This document shows, piece after piece, positions 48,679-57,418 of a DNA stretch of 64,000 nucleotides; position 1 is the stretch's first letter, and each line of letters opens with the position of its first letter. The DNA is from Marinimicrococcus sp033875255 (GTDB lineage Bacteria > Pseudomonadota > Alphaproteobacteria > Geminicoccales > Geminicoccaceae). Position numbers and translations under genes: made by a program. The notes beneath the pieces are model-generated. The model saw only the letters and a program-made list of their open reading frames with translations, was not told the DNA's origin and searched no databases. The DNA lies in contig JAWZSN010000020.1 of the NCBI GenBank assembly GCA_033875255.1, positions 46,130 through 110,129 of the forward strand, read 5' to 3'.

Positions 48679-49427
48679 GCGGGCATCTCCAAAAACACCT
48701 CGGGCTGCTCGAGAGAACGCTCGATCATCGCCGGCTCCAGGCGAAATCCCTCGACGTCGGTGATCAGCCCGGTGGTCTGCGAGCGGTGGCAGGCGATGGC
48801 GCGCTCCTTGCGCTCCCGGTGCGGCTCGACCTCTATCGTGAAGCCTCGCGGCGGCCCGTCGGCAAGCCGCGTATCCTCGGGTAGCGCGAAGCCCCAGACG
48901 GGATATTCGAGCAGCCGCGGCTGCGGTTTGAGGCGCTCCTGCAGAGCGCGGGCCAGCGCGTAGGTGGCGGCGTGGTCGCGGTGCGGATCGTGGCGCCAGG
49001 TGGTGACGATGGTGGAAGGCGTCTCGCCGAGCTGGGCATCAAGCAGGGCCACCGCCTGCTCGAAGGCGCGGGTACCGGCCAGCGGCACGGCGGTGTCGCG
49101 CAGCCCGAGGCAGACACGGCGCGCAGGATCGGCCCCCAGGGCCGCCAGCGCGTTGGCAAACTCGCGCTCGCGCAACCGCTGCAGCTTGCCGGGCGGGTGG
49201 CTTTTCGAGCCTGGATGGGAGCCGGTACCGTCGCTCACCAGCACCACGCGAACCGATAGGCGGGCGGCCCGCGCCGCGGCGATCAGGGCGCCGCAGCCGA
49301 GGCTCTCGTCGTCGGGGTGAGGGGCCAGCACTACCAGCGGCGCCAGCTCCGCGAGGCCGTCCGCGGTCAGGGCGGGCAGGTGTCGCGCCTCCTCGAGAAA
49401 GGCAGCGGCCGGCATGGTCTCGTTCAT
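48675..49427 (-). CDS. PIG-L family deacetylase
   Basis: 250 residues with the zinc motif APHPDDESLGCGALIAAA, VLVSDGTGSHPGS, and the second motif TWRHDPHRDHAATYALA. These enzymes remove acetyl groups from N-acetylglucosaminyl compounds such as GlcNAc-phosphatidylinositol or GlcNAc-inositol/malate. The ATG at 49427 overlaps the stop of the upstream acyl-CoA dehydrogenase-like gene (ATGA), and its own stop overlaps the start of the methyltransferase, so three genes are read as one coupled unit. Confidence 0.9.
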   Translation of the reverse strand: MNETMPAAAFLEEARHLPALTADGLAELAPLVVLAPHPDDESLGCGALIAAARAARLSVRVVLVSDGTGSHPGSKSHPPGKLQRLREREFANALAALGADPARRVCLGLRDTAVPLAGTRAFEQAVALLDAQLGETPSTIVTTWRHDPHRDHAATYALARALQERLKPQPRLLEYPVWGFALPEDTRLADGPPRGFTIEVEPHRERKERAIACHRSQTTGLITDVEGFRLEPAMIERSLEQPEVFLEMPA

Positions 49428-50578
49428 CGCGACATCCAGAAATCTCCGAGGGCGGCTTCGGCCTCTAGCACCCAGGCGGCTGCCGAGGCCAGCGCCCTGT
49501 CCGGCGCCGGCTGGCGCAGATAGAGCTGCAGGTCGCGGGTGATCCGCTCGATGGGGCTGGGTTGGAGGAAGGCCTGCATGCCGACCGACCGGTGCGCCAG
49601 CTCCAGGACGTCCAGCGCGGCGCGCTCGGTGGCGAGCCGGGCCAGATGGACATAGGCGACCAGCCCGTCTGCGGCCACGGCCTCGTCCGGCTCCTCCATC
49701 AGCGCCACCGCGCGCTCCAGCCACAGTCGCGCCGTCTCTGCCGCCATCGCCATCTGCCCGATCCGCATGGCCTGATAGGGATCCCCTCCACGCCCCGCGC
49801 GCCGCAGATGCTCGCGCGCCGCCTCGGCGAGCGCCTCGAGGCCCCCCAGATGAACGGCGGCCACCCGCCAGATGCCGGCGGAAAAGTCGGGCTCCTGCTC
49901 ATAGGCGCCGTCGCCGCCCACAAGATCCCCGGCCGCCACCTCGATGCCATCCAGGGAGAATGCGCCGCTGCACGAGGCACGCATGCCGGACACCCGCCAG
50001 AGGCTCGGATCGGCCCGCGGCCCGGGATCGGCGACCGGCACCACCAGCATCCGCACCCCGCCATCGGGCAGCCGGGCGGTCACCAGCGGACGGGTGACCT
50101 CGCCGGCACCCGACGCGAAGATCTTGGCGCCGCGCAGCACGAAACCGCTTCCGGCGGGCTCCAGCCGCACCGGGTCGCCGCCTTGCGTGTTCCACACGGC
50201 GAAGAGATGACCGGCCGCGGCATCGGCGGCGAGGCGCCGTTGCCGGTCGGGCGGGGCGAAGCGGGCAACGAGACGCCAGCTATTGACGTGGCCTTCATAG
50301 AGACGGCCCAGCGCCAGATTGCCCCGCCCGATCTGGCGCAGCACCTCGAGCAGCTCCGGCGAGCCCAGCCGGTCGCTGCCGAGCCCCCGCCCGCCCAACC
50401 TCGCAGGCACGGGCGCCGCCAGCAGGCCGGCCTCGTGCAGGGCAGCCACGTCCTCGGTCGGAAAGGCACCCGTGCGGTCGATTCGGGCGGCCCGCGCCGC
50501 GGCGGCGGCAGCCACCAAGCGCGCCGCCGCAACCGGGGCAGACGCCTGGTCCGGTGGGGAATCCTGCAGCACGCGCAT
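49424..50578 (-). CDS. Acyl-CoA dehydrogenase-like protein
   Basis: 384 residues with the acyl-CoA dehydrogenase fold: N-terminal helical domain (FPTEDVAALHEAGLLAAPVP), the beta domain (LFAVWNTQGGDPVRLEP, GFVLRGAKIFASGAGEVTRPLV) and the C-terminal helical domain (IGQMAMAAETARLWLERAV, HRSVGMQAFLQPSPIER). The beta-oxidation catalytic Glu pattern is not obvious. In this context it is more likely a biosynthetic flavoprotein. First gene of the PIG-L/methyltransferase unit. The ATG at 50578 is taken as start. Confidence 0.82.
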   Translation of the reverse strand: MRVLQDSPPDQASAPVAAARLVAAAAAARAARIDRTGAFPTEDVAALHEAGLLAAPVPARLGGRGLGSDRLGSPELLEVLRQIGRGNLALGRLYEGHVNSWRLVARFAPPDRQRRLAADAAAGHLFAVWNTQGGDPVRLEPAGSGFVLRGAKIFASGAGEVTRPLVTARLPDGGVRMLVVPVADPGPRADPSLWRVSGMRASCSGAFSLDGIEVAAGDLVGGDGAYEQEPDFSAGIWRVAAVHLGGLEALAEAAREHLRRAGRGGDPYQAMRIGQMAMAAETARLWLERAVALMEEPDEAVAADGLVAYVHLARLATERAALDVLELAHRSVGMQAFLQPSPIERITRDLQLYLRQPAPDRALASAAAWVLEAEAALGDFWMSR

Positions 50579-50745
50579 CTCCGGCGGGTTGGCGTTACCT
50601 CGATGATAACGTCCCGGACGGGCGGGCGTTGCGTCGGGCACGCCGCCGCCGCGCGGGAGAGGTGCCCGTTCCCGGCGTTGACCGGCTGGCCCGCCTGGTG
50701 CCACTGGTGACGCCGCAACGACCAGGCAACAGGGGACGGCAAGTG

Positions 50746-51801
50746 GTGGCGCACAAGATCGCGGTGATCGCCGGCGACGGCATCGGCAAGGAGGTGGTGC
50801 CCGAGGGCATCCGCGTGCTCGAGGCGGCGGGCCGCCGCTTCGGCATCGAGCTTTCCTTCGACGAGAAGGACTGGGGCTGCGAGCGGCTCGAGGCCACGGG
50901 ACGGATGCTGCCCGAGGACGGGCTCGAGACCATCGCCGGGCACGATGCCATCTTCCTGGGGGCGGTCGGCTGGCCGAGCGTGCCCGACCACGTCTCCTTG
51001 TGGGGGCTCCTGATCCCCATCCGCCGGCGCTTCGACCAGTACATCAACCTGCGCCCGGTGCGGCTGTTCGAGGGCGTTCCGTGCCCGTTGGCCGGCAGGA
51101 AGCCCGGCGATATCGACTTTTGGATCGTGCGCGAGAACTGCGAGGGCGAGTATTCCGAGATCGGCGGCAGGCTCTATGCCGGCACCGAGCAGGAGATGGT
51201 CACCCAGGAGAGCGTGTTCACCCGCTTCGGCGTCGACCGGGTGCTGCGCTACGCCTTCGAGCTGGCGAAGTCGCGCGAGGCGAAGCACCTGACCTCGGCC
51301 ACCAAGTCGAACGGCATCATCCACACCATGCCGTTCTGGGACGAGCGGGTGAAGGCGGTGGCCGGGTCGTATCCGGGCGTGAAGGTCGACCAGTACCACA
51401 TCGACATCCTCACCGCGCATTTCGTGCGCTTTCCCGACCGCTTCGACGTGGTGGTGGGCTCCAACCTCTTCGGCGACATTCTCTCTGATCTGGGCCCGGC
51501 GGTCACCGGCACGATCGGCATCGCGCCCTCGGCCAACCTCAACCCCGAGGGCAAGCACCCCTCGATGTTCGAGCCGGTGCACGGCTCGGCTCCGGACATC
51601 GCCGGCCAGGGCATCGCCAACCCGATCGGCCAGATCTGGTCCGGTGCCATGATGCTCGACCATCTCGGCCACAAGGAGGCGGCTTCCGCCATCGTCGGGG
51701 CCATCGAGCGGGTGCTGGCCTCGGGCCGGAGCCTGACCCGCGACATGGGCGGCAGCGCCTCGACGGTCGAGCTCGGCAAGGCGATCGAGAGCGAGCTTTG
51801 A
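50746..51801 (+). CDS. Tartrate / D-malate type dehydrogenase (isocitrate dehydrogenase superfamily)
   Basis: 351 residues starting AHKIAVIAGDGIGKEVVPEG. The Arg triad and active site appear in GLLIPIRRRFDQYINLRPVR, VRENCEGEYSEIGGR, TKSNGIIHTMPFWDERV, and the cofactor-binding GSNLFGDILSDLGPAVTGTI and VHGSAPDIAGQGIANP. WGLLIPIRR is typical of tartrate dehydrogenase/D-malate decarboxylase rather than LeuB. GTG codons at 50743 and 50746 both follow AGGGGA; I chose the second. It is divergent from the acyl-CoA dehydrogenase cassette. Confidence 0.88.
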   Translation: MAHKIAVIAGDGIGKEVVPEGIRVLEAAGRRFGIELSFDEKDWGCERLEATGRMLPEDGLETIAGHDAIFLGAVGWPSVPDHVSLWGLLIPIRRRFDQYINLRPVRLFEGVPCPLAGRKPGDIDFWIVRENCEGEYSEIGGRLYAGTEQEMVTQESVFTRFGVDRVLRYAFELAKSREAKHLTSATKSNGIIHTMPFWDERVKAVAGSYPGVKVDQYHIDILTAHFVRFPDRFDVVVGSNLFGDILSDLGPAVTGTIGIAPSANLNPEGKHPSMFEPVHGSAPDIAGQGIANPIGQIWSGAMMLDHLGHKEAASAIVGAIERVLASGRSLTRDMGGSASTVELGKAIESEL

Positions 51802-51817
51802 GGCTGGCCGCTCTCTT

Positions 51818-52258
51818 CTAGAGGCGCTTGTTCATGTAGACGCGCCGGTAGCCATCCTCCTCGACCCGGTGCGTCTCCTCATAGCCCAGGCTGCGGTAGA
51901 GCTCGACATTCTCCGCCATGGTCTCGTGGGTGTAGAGGCGCAGCTCGGTATGGCCGCGGCGTCTCGCCTCCGCCTCGGCATGCGCCAGCAGGGCGCGGCC
52001 GAGGCCACGGCCCTGGAACGCCGGATCGACCGCCACATTGTCGAGCAGGAGATGGCCGGCCTTCTCGAGGAGCACCACGATGCCCGCCACGGTTCCACCG
52101 TCCTCGACGATGTCCACCACGCCCTCGGCGATCCGCGCCCGGTAGTCGTCGAGCATCGGGCCGGGAAGCCGGTCCATGCGCAGGAGATACCTTGCATAGG
52201 CAGCCCGCACGATCACCACGATCCTGGGCAGGTCATCCTCGAGGGCTGGGCGGATCAT
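51818..52258 (-). CDS. GNAT family N-acetyltransferase
   Basis: 146 residues: MIRPALEDDLPRIVVIVRAAY, the acetyl-CoA loop VDPAFQGRGLGRALLAHAE, and the C-terminal LRLYTHETMAENVELYRSLGYEE typical of small-molecule GNATs. The substrate is unknown. The ATG at 52258 is preferred, since the GNAT fold starts immediately there. It converges with the dehydrogenase gene, 16 bases between stops. Confidence 0.9.
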   Translation of the reverse strand: MIRPALEDDLPRIVVIVRAAYARYLLRMDRLPGPMLDDYRARIAEGVVDIVEDGGTVAGIVVLLEKAGHLLLDNVAVDPAFQGRGLGRALLAHAEAEARRRGHTELRLYTHETMAENVELYRSLGYEETHRVEEDGYRRVYMNKRL

Positions 52259-52507
52259 GCAATGCTCCCGGGTCGCCAGCAGCCGGCGCCGACCCGCCGG
52301 TTCGGCCATACTGCAGGCGAAAGGTTAACGAGGTTCCATCGACAGAGCGTTTCATGCAGCAGCGGGATGCGCCTTGCGCCAATTCAATGCTGGCCATGCG
52401 TGTCCGGGCAAGCTAGCCAGATGGTGTATCGTTCTACGACCGCATGGCGCGTCGGCCATTGATCCAGGTGATAGGGGTGGGGTTGATTTCCCCTCGGGGC
52501 ATTCTCC

Positions 52508-52544
52508 GCCCACCTCTCCGGCAGGTCGTGCCGGAGAGGTGGGC
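52508..52544. terminator. Strong hairpin after nadX
   Basis: GCCCACCTCTCCGGCA and TGCCGGAGAGGTGGGC form a perfect 16-base stem with GGTCG loop, 24 bases downstream of the aspartate dehydrogenase stop. There is no T run. The remaining 250 bases up to the GNAT start hold no gene I can see. Confidence 0.65.
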
Positions 52545-52568
52545 GCCTTCCTGCCGGGTGCCGCGCCT

Positions 52569-53363
52569 TCAGGCGCCGACCACGAAGCTGCCGGCGAGGT
52601 GCCGCAGGCTTTTCACCACCGCCATCGCGACCAACCGCCCGGTTTTGGGATTCTCGGCGGTGGGCTCGATCTCTTCCTCGAAGGCGAAGCGGCCGAAGGC
52701 ACCCTCGGCCTCGATCCGCACGACGTGGCGGGTGAGGGAGGGGTCGGCGAGGATCACCAGCTCGGTCCGGTCGAGTCCGGCTCCCGCCAGTGCCGCGGCA
52801 GCGGCGATGTTGACGTTCTGCGGATAGAGCAGCACGCCCTCGCGGACCGGGCCGCGATAGAGCTCGGCGGGCGAGCGCAGGGACGCGAGATCGACCGCCT
52901 GTGTCGCGGGCGTGCCGTGCCAGGCGGACGGGTCCTTGGCCACTGTCACCTGCACCCGCTCGAGTCCGCCGACCGCTCCGGCTGCCAGGATGTCGAGCGC
53001 GCCGATGCCGGCCGAGGCGACCATCAGCCGCCGCCCCGCCGCTTTGGCTGCTGCGGTCAGCCGCTCACGCAGGGCGTCGTCGGCGAGCGCTCCGGCCGAA
53101 GTCACCAAAAGGTCCGCACCGGCCTTGAGGCACGCCTCGCCATGCTCGCGCAGCGCCGCATGACCGGCGCATTCCAGCACCAGCTCCGGCCCCGCGGCGA
53201 GGAAATCGGCGCACCGGCTCACCACCGGCGGGCCCATGCCAGCTTCGCGCGGCCGGCGCACCAGCACCGCCGCGAGCTCCAGACCCTCGCCCAGTGTGCC
53301 TTCCTCGGCGCGGCGGGCGATCTCGCCGCCAATGGCTCCAAGGCCGATCAAACCGATTCGCAT
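52569..53363 (-). CDS. nadX: Aspartate dehydrogenase (NadX-type)
   Basis: 264 residues: Rossmann start MRIGLIGLGAIGGEIARRAE, VLECAGHAALREHGEACLKAG, the small-domain SAGIGALDILAAGAVGGLE, VAKDPSAWHGTPA, VNIAAAAALAGAGLDRTEL and the terminal ENPKTGRLVAMAVVKSLRHL. NadX oxidises L-aspartate to iminoaspartate for NAD synthesis or amine metabolism. GGGGAGG precedes the ATG at 53363. nadA/nadC are not adjacent, so the physiological role is open. Confidence 0.88.
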   Translation of the reverse strand: MRIGLIGLGAIGGEIARRAEEGTLGEGLELAAVLVRRPREAGMGPPVVSRCADFLAAGPELVLECAGHAALREHGEACLKAGADLLVTSAGALADDALRERLTAAAKAAGRRLMVASAGIGALDILAAGAVGGLERVQVTVAKDPSAWHGTPATQAVDLASLRSPAELYRGPVREGVLLYPQNVNIAAAAALAGAGLDRTELVILADPSLTRHVVRIEAEGAFGRFAFEEEIEPTAENPKTGRLVAMAVVKSLRHLAGSFVVGA

Positions 53364-53452
53364 CCATTCCTCCCCGTTCCGGTTTTTCTGCCGCGCAGCA
53401 TCGAGCATTCTTGTGCCTGCTGCCAGCACAGGCGACCGGGGAGACGCGGGCG

Positions 53453-54643
53453 ATGCAGGCGACGGGGAGGGGGCTGCGGGCCATCCCCAAAGGGGTCTGG
53501 GCGCTGGGGGCGGTGAGCCTCTTGATGGATGCCTCCTCCGAGCTCATCCACGGCCTGCTGCCGGTCTTCCTCGTGGTGACGCTGGGCGCCTCGCCGGTGG
53601 CGCTGGGTCTGATCGAAGGCATCGCCGAGGCCACAGGCTCGATCGTCAAGCTGTTCTCCGGCGCGCTCAGCGATCGGTTGGGCAGGCGCAAGCTGCTGCT
53701 AGTGGCCGGCTACGGCCTCGCCGCCCTGAGCAAGCCGCTCTTCCCGCTTGCCTCGAGCTCCGCGCCCGTGCTGGCGGCGCGCTTCATCGACCGGATCGGC
53801 AAGGGCATCCGCGGCGCCCCGCGCGACGCGCTGATAGCCGATCTGGCCCCGGCCGGGCTGCGCGGCGCCTGCTTCGGGCTGCGCCAATCGCTGGACACGG
53901 CGGGCGCCGTGCTGGGACCGCTTGCGGCGGTGGCGCTAATGGCGCTGCTGGCCGGCAACATCCGTCTCGTGCTGTGGTTCGCGGTGATCCCGGCGGTGCT
54001 GGCGGTGGCGGTCCTGCTGCTCGCGGTCGAGGAGCCGGCGCACGCGGTCGCTCCGGCGCGCCGCGTCCCGCTGCGCTGGCGCGAGACCATGGCGTTGGGG
54101 TCGGCCTGCTGGAAGGTCGTGGCGGTGGGAGCGGTGATGTCGCTCGCCCGATTCAGCGAGGCCTTCTTGATCCTGCGCGCCCAGCAGCAGGGCCTTTCGA
54201 CGACGCTGGCGCCGCTGGCCCTGGCGCTGATGAGCGTGGTCTATGCCGCGAGCGCCTATCCTGCCGGCGCCCTCGCCGACCGCATCGACCGGCGGAGACT
54301 GCTCATGGGCGGCCTCATGGTACTCGTGCTGGCGGACCTCCTGCTGGCGGCGGGCGGCCTGGTTCCGGCGCTGGCCGGGGTAGCGTTGTGGGGTCTGCAC
54401 ATGGGGCTGAGCCAAGGCCTGCTGGCGGCCTTGGTGGCCGACACTGCACCACCGGCGCTGCGCGGCAGCGCCTTCGGTGTGTTCAACCTGGCAAGCGGGC
54501 TCGTGCTCCTGCTGGCGAGCCTGCTGGCAGGGCTCTTTTGGGAATTTCTCGGGGCATCCGCGACGTTTCTTGCCGGTGCGCTGTTCGCAAGTCTGGCGGC
54601 CCTGCTGCTGGCGCGCTGGTCGACGACCGGTGCAGGCCCGTGA
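53453..54643 (+). CDS. MFS transporter
   Basis: 396 residues, about 12 helices. SIVKLFSGALSDRLGRRKLLL is the MFS loop 2-3 motif and DRIGKGIRGAPRDALIADL is typical of a subgroup of MFS carriers in proteobacteria (MFS_1, DHA1-like). The substrate is not predictable. The ATG at 53453 has GGGGAGA upstream; the frame is open 53 codons further without membrane pattern. It is divergent from nadX. Confidence 0.87.
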   Translation: MQATGRGLRAIPKGVWALGAVSLLMDASSELIHGLLPVFLVVTLGASPVALGLIEGIAEATGSIVKLFSGALSDRLGRRKLLLVAGYGLAALSKPLFPLASSSAPVLAARFIDRIGKGIRGAPRDALIADLAPAGLRGACFGLRQSLDTAGAVLGPLAAVALMALLAGNIRLVLWFAVIPAVLAVAVLLLAVEEPAHAVAPARRVPLRWRETMALGSACWKVVAVGAVMSLARFSEAFLILRAQQQGLSTTLAPLALALMSVVYAASAYPAGALADRIDRRRLLMGGLMVLVLADLLLAAGGLVPALAGVALWGLHMGLSQGLLAALVADTAPPALRGSAFGVFNLASGLVLLLASLLAGLFWEFLGASATFLAGALFASLAALLLARWSTTGAGP

Positions 54644-54727
54644 CGATGGAGCCCCTCACAGCACTGGAGGCGCTCTTCCTCGGGGCTCGCGTCGGTGTCG
54701 CGCAAAGCGGCGCCGTTGCTGCACCGC

Positions 54728-55063
54728 TCAGCCGGCGCCGGCCGAGTGGAACGAGGCCGCCAGGCCGCCGGCCGCACCGAACACCGCCTTGGCCTCCGCC
54801 GAGGTCATGGCGAGGGTCGTCCTGAAGTCGGTGATGCCGCCTCCGGCGCCGGCCGCCAGCATCGCCGCCGAGGCCTCCTTGTGGCTCGGCATGTCGAACA
54901 CCACGAGGAAGTCGTACTCGCCCAGCGTGACCCAGTAGTGGAGCAGCTTGCCGCCAGCCTTCCTGGCCAGCTCGGCCACTGCTTCCGCGCGGTCCTCGGG
55001 CTTCGCCACCATGCCTTTGATGGCGCTCTGGCTGTAGCGGCCCTGCGTGATGAAGATCGGCAT
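54728..55063 (-). CDS. GYD domain protein
   Basis: 111 residues: MPIFITQGRYSQSAIKGMVA, RAEAVAELARKAGGKLLHYW, LGEYDFLVVFDMPSHKEAS. This is the small GYD family (ferredoxin-like fold), named for the Gly-Tyr-Asp motif seen here as GEYDF. Function unknown. The ATG at 55063 is selected as relatives start there. It lies downstream of the copper genes on the same strand, 96 bases after the CopC-CopD stop. Confidence 0.88.
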   Translation of the reverse strand: MPIFITQGRYSQSAIKGMVAKPEDRAEAVAELARKAGGKLLHYWVTLGEYDFLVVFDMPSHKEASAAMLAAGAGGGITDFRTTLAMTSAEAKAVFGAAGGLAASFHSAGAG

Positions 55064-55159
55064 GATAGTCCTCCCTGCGCCAGGTCGAGCAACAGGACAC
55101 GATATCATGATCGTCGAGGCGGCACACATGAGAGATGCGGCCGCCCCGGCGCGCGAGGC

Positions 55160-56779
55160 TCAGTGGCGGTGAGCCTCGCCGATCTGGAGCTCCGTGCGGA
55201 AGATCAGCTTGGTGAAATCGTCGACCAGCACATCCACCCGAAGCTCCCAGGCTCCGGCAACGGGCAGAAAGAAGCCGGCGGCGGTGTAGCTGCCGTCGTC
55301 CTCGCGCGTTGCCGCGACCCGCATCGGCTCGATTCCCTTTTCGGGCAGCGCCAGGCGGATCTCGAGCTTCTCGGCCGATAAAGGCCGGCCTTGGGGTACC
55401 AAAAGCCGAAGCGTGAGGCTGTTGGCGCCGATGACAGCCGGCGCCACCGTCACGCCGAGCGTGTGCTTGCGGAGCGTCGTCTCGAGTGTCTGCCCGGCCG
55501 GCTGCGGCCCGCGGCCTGCCATGTGGCCCGTGAGGGCGCGCGGCGGCGCGTCGAGGCTGAGCGAGGCCGTCAGGGCGATCACCAGGGCCATCAAGACCAT
55601 GTCGGCTGCCACAGTGCGACACAGCCCTTGCGCGGAACGCCCGGCCGCCCCGGTCCGCAGGCCCGGGGTCAGGTGGAAGCGGTTGAGTGCCGCCACAGCG
55701 AGCAGCCCCGTCACAGCGAGGATCTTGAGCCCCAGCCGTTGTCCGTAACCGGTGTCGATCAGGTCGGCGGGCGAGGTCAGCTGCAGGCTGGCCAGCAGAA
55801 GTCCGGCCAGAAGAAGCGCACCCACCGCAAGCGAGGCACGGCGGGAGAATGTCTCGATCAGCGGGGCTGCCCTTGCCGTGTCCAGATGCCGGAGAGCCAG
55901 ATGGAGAGGCCAGAGCGCGCCCAGCCAGAAGGCGGCGCCGAGCGTGTGGAGCCAGATGGCGGGAAGGGTGATCCAGCGGCTCGCCGCTGTCACCGCGTGG
56001 CCGGAAAGGGCGAAGCTCAAGGCGACCAGCGCCGCAGCGATGGCTCGCACCACCGCCGAGCGGCGGCCGTCTTCCCACAGCAGGAGCAGCAGACCGGCTG
56101 CGGCCGCGGCAAGGCTGGCGCCGATGGGGGAGTCGAGTGCCACCATCCACGGCCGCGCTGTCAGCAGGATCGCCGGCGGCCCGCCGACAAGGCCGCCGCC
56201 CGAGACACCTGCGAAAAGAGCGACGAGGCCGAGGCTTGCCCAGGCCGTCACGCGCAGCGGACCGGACATGAGGTCGGTAATACGGCTGGGCACCTGCACC
56301 GTTACCGTCAGGAGCCGTCCCCCTGCCACCAGCAGGAGCCCGCCATAGAGCAGCGCCCGCACCACCAGCGCTGTCATGGTCCAAAACCGGTCATGGGCAT
56401 GGGCCGGCGGAGGCGCCGAGGCGCCGGCTGCCTCGCCGATCGTGAACGCGAAGGAGCCGCCGATCGGGTGCGTGTCGGCGGAACGGACACGGTAGCTCAC
56501 CAGATAGGAGCCGTCCTCCAGCACGGCCGGCAGCTCCACGAGGACATCGCCACCCCTTGCGGCAGGCGCGGGGACGACGAGGCGCTCGCCGTTGGCGAGG
56601 ATCTGCAGGTCGATGGGCACCACCGGCTCGCTGAAGCGAAGCGCCAGACGAGGGGGGGCGGCGGTGAGACGCGCGCCTTGTGCCGGCTCGGTCCCGAGCA
56701 GCACGGCATGGGCGCGCAGATCGGCGGCATGGCCCAAGAGGGCCAGGACCAGCCCGATCAGACAGGCCAGATGTCTCAT
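55160..56779 (-). CDS. CopC-CopD fusion, copper resistance/import membrane protein
   Basis: 539 residues in three parts. A signal peptide and CopC domain come first (mature end begins with His: HAVLLGTEPAQGARL; later ADTHPIGGSFAFTIG). Then the CopD membrane domain of about eight helices (ALVVRALLYGGLLLVAGGRLL, WITLPAIWLHTLGAAFWLGAL). Last is a C-terminal soluble YtkA-like domain (LTLRLLVPQGRPLSAEKLEI). CopC binds copper in the periplasm and CopD moves it across the inner membrane. It follows ycnI by 58 bases. Confidence 0.9.
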   Translation of the reverse strand: MRHLACLIGLVLALLGHAADLRAHAVLLGTEPAQGARLTAAPPRLALRFSEPVVPIDLQILANGERLVVPAPAARGGDVLVELPAVLEDGSYLVSYRVRSADTHPIGGSFAFTIGEAAGASAPPPAHAHDRFWTMTALVVRALLYGGLLLVAGGRLLTVTVQVPSRITDLMSGPLRVTAWASLGLVALFAGVSGGGLVGGPPAILLTARPWMVALDSPIGASLAAAAAGLLLLLWEDGRRSAVVRAIAAALVALSFALSGHAVTAASRWITLPAIWLHTLGAAFWLGALWPLHLALRHLDTARAAPLIETFSRRASLAVGALLLAGLLLASLQLTSPADLIDTGYGQRLGLKILAVTGLLAVAALNRFHLTPGLRTGAAGRSAQGLCRTVAADMVLMALVIALTASLSLDAPPRALTGHMAGRGPQPAGQTLETTLRKHTLGVTVAPAVIGANSLTLRLLVPQGRPLSAEKLEIRLALPEKGIEPMRVAATREDDGSYTAAGFFLPVAGAWELRVDVLVDDFTKLIFRTELQIGEAHRH

Positions 56780-56837
56780 TTCCCGGATCCGTAAAACCAG
56801 CACCGGGGCGGCCGGCGGCCGCCCCGGTGCTCAGGCC

Positions 56838-57359
56838 TCAGTGGCCGGACTTGCCCTCGGTGATGGTCAGCGAAGGGGCGGGCTCGTCGAGATCATGGGG
56901 GTCCTGCCCGGGCTCCGGGATCTCGATCCAGCGGTGCGTGCCCGTCTCGCATTCCTGGACGACGGGGAAGCGCACGACCGTGCCCGGCTCGAAGCCGGTG
57001 AGGCGCCCCCTGAGCACGAACTCGTCATACTGGTCGTCGGGCAACGAGCCTCCCGACCAGGTCACTTCGGTGACACCGCTCGTGAGCTCCTGGCCGAAAT
57101 AGTCGTAGGGCCTCGCGTAGTCGCCCCTCGTGATGGACAGGTCCCAGCCGGGCTTGGGCATCGGCTTCACCGCGATCATCCCCTCGGGAATTCGTACGCG
57201 GAGGGTCGTGGTCGGCGTTCCTTCGCAGCCGTGGCCGATCTGGAATACGGCTTTGTAAGTGCTGTTGGCAGGTGCCTCGGGTGCCTCGAGGCCCACATGG
57301 GCGTTGGCGGCGGCGGGCAGGAGGGCGGCAGCAACGGCCGCCGCGATGAATGAACGCAT
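56838..57359 (-). CDS. YcnI/DUF1775 family copper-binding protein
   Basis: 173 residues with a signal peptide (cleavage NA/HVGLE), leaving the N-terminal His that binds copper in YcnI. The DUF1775 core follows: YKAVFQIGHGCEGTPTTTLR, IPEGMIAVKPMPKPGWDLSI, and FPVVQECETGTHRWIEIPEP. No C-terminal membrane anchor is present, unlike in Gram-positive YcnI. Second gene in a DUF2946-ycnI-copCD set. Confidence 0.9.
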   Translation of the reverse strand: MRSFIAAAVAAALLPAAANAHVGLEAPEAPANSTYKAVFQIGHGCEGTPTTTLRVRIPEGMIAVKPMPKPGWDLSITRGDYARPYDYFGQELTSGVTEVTWSGGSLPDDQYDEFVLRGRLTGFEPGTVVRFPVVQECETGTHRWIEIPEPGQDPHDLDEPAPSLTITEGKSGH

Positions 57360-57418
57360 CGTCTCGTCTCCGAAGGATCGCGACACCGGCGGTCCGGTGT
57401 CCTGAAGTCTCTGGTCGA

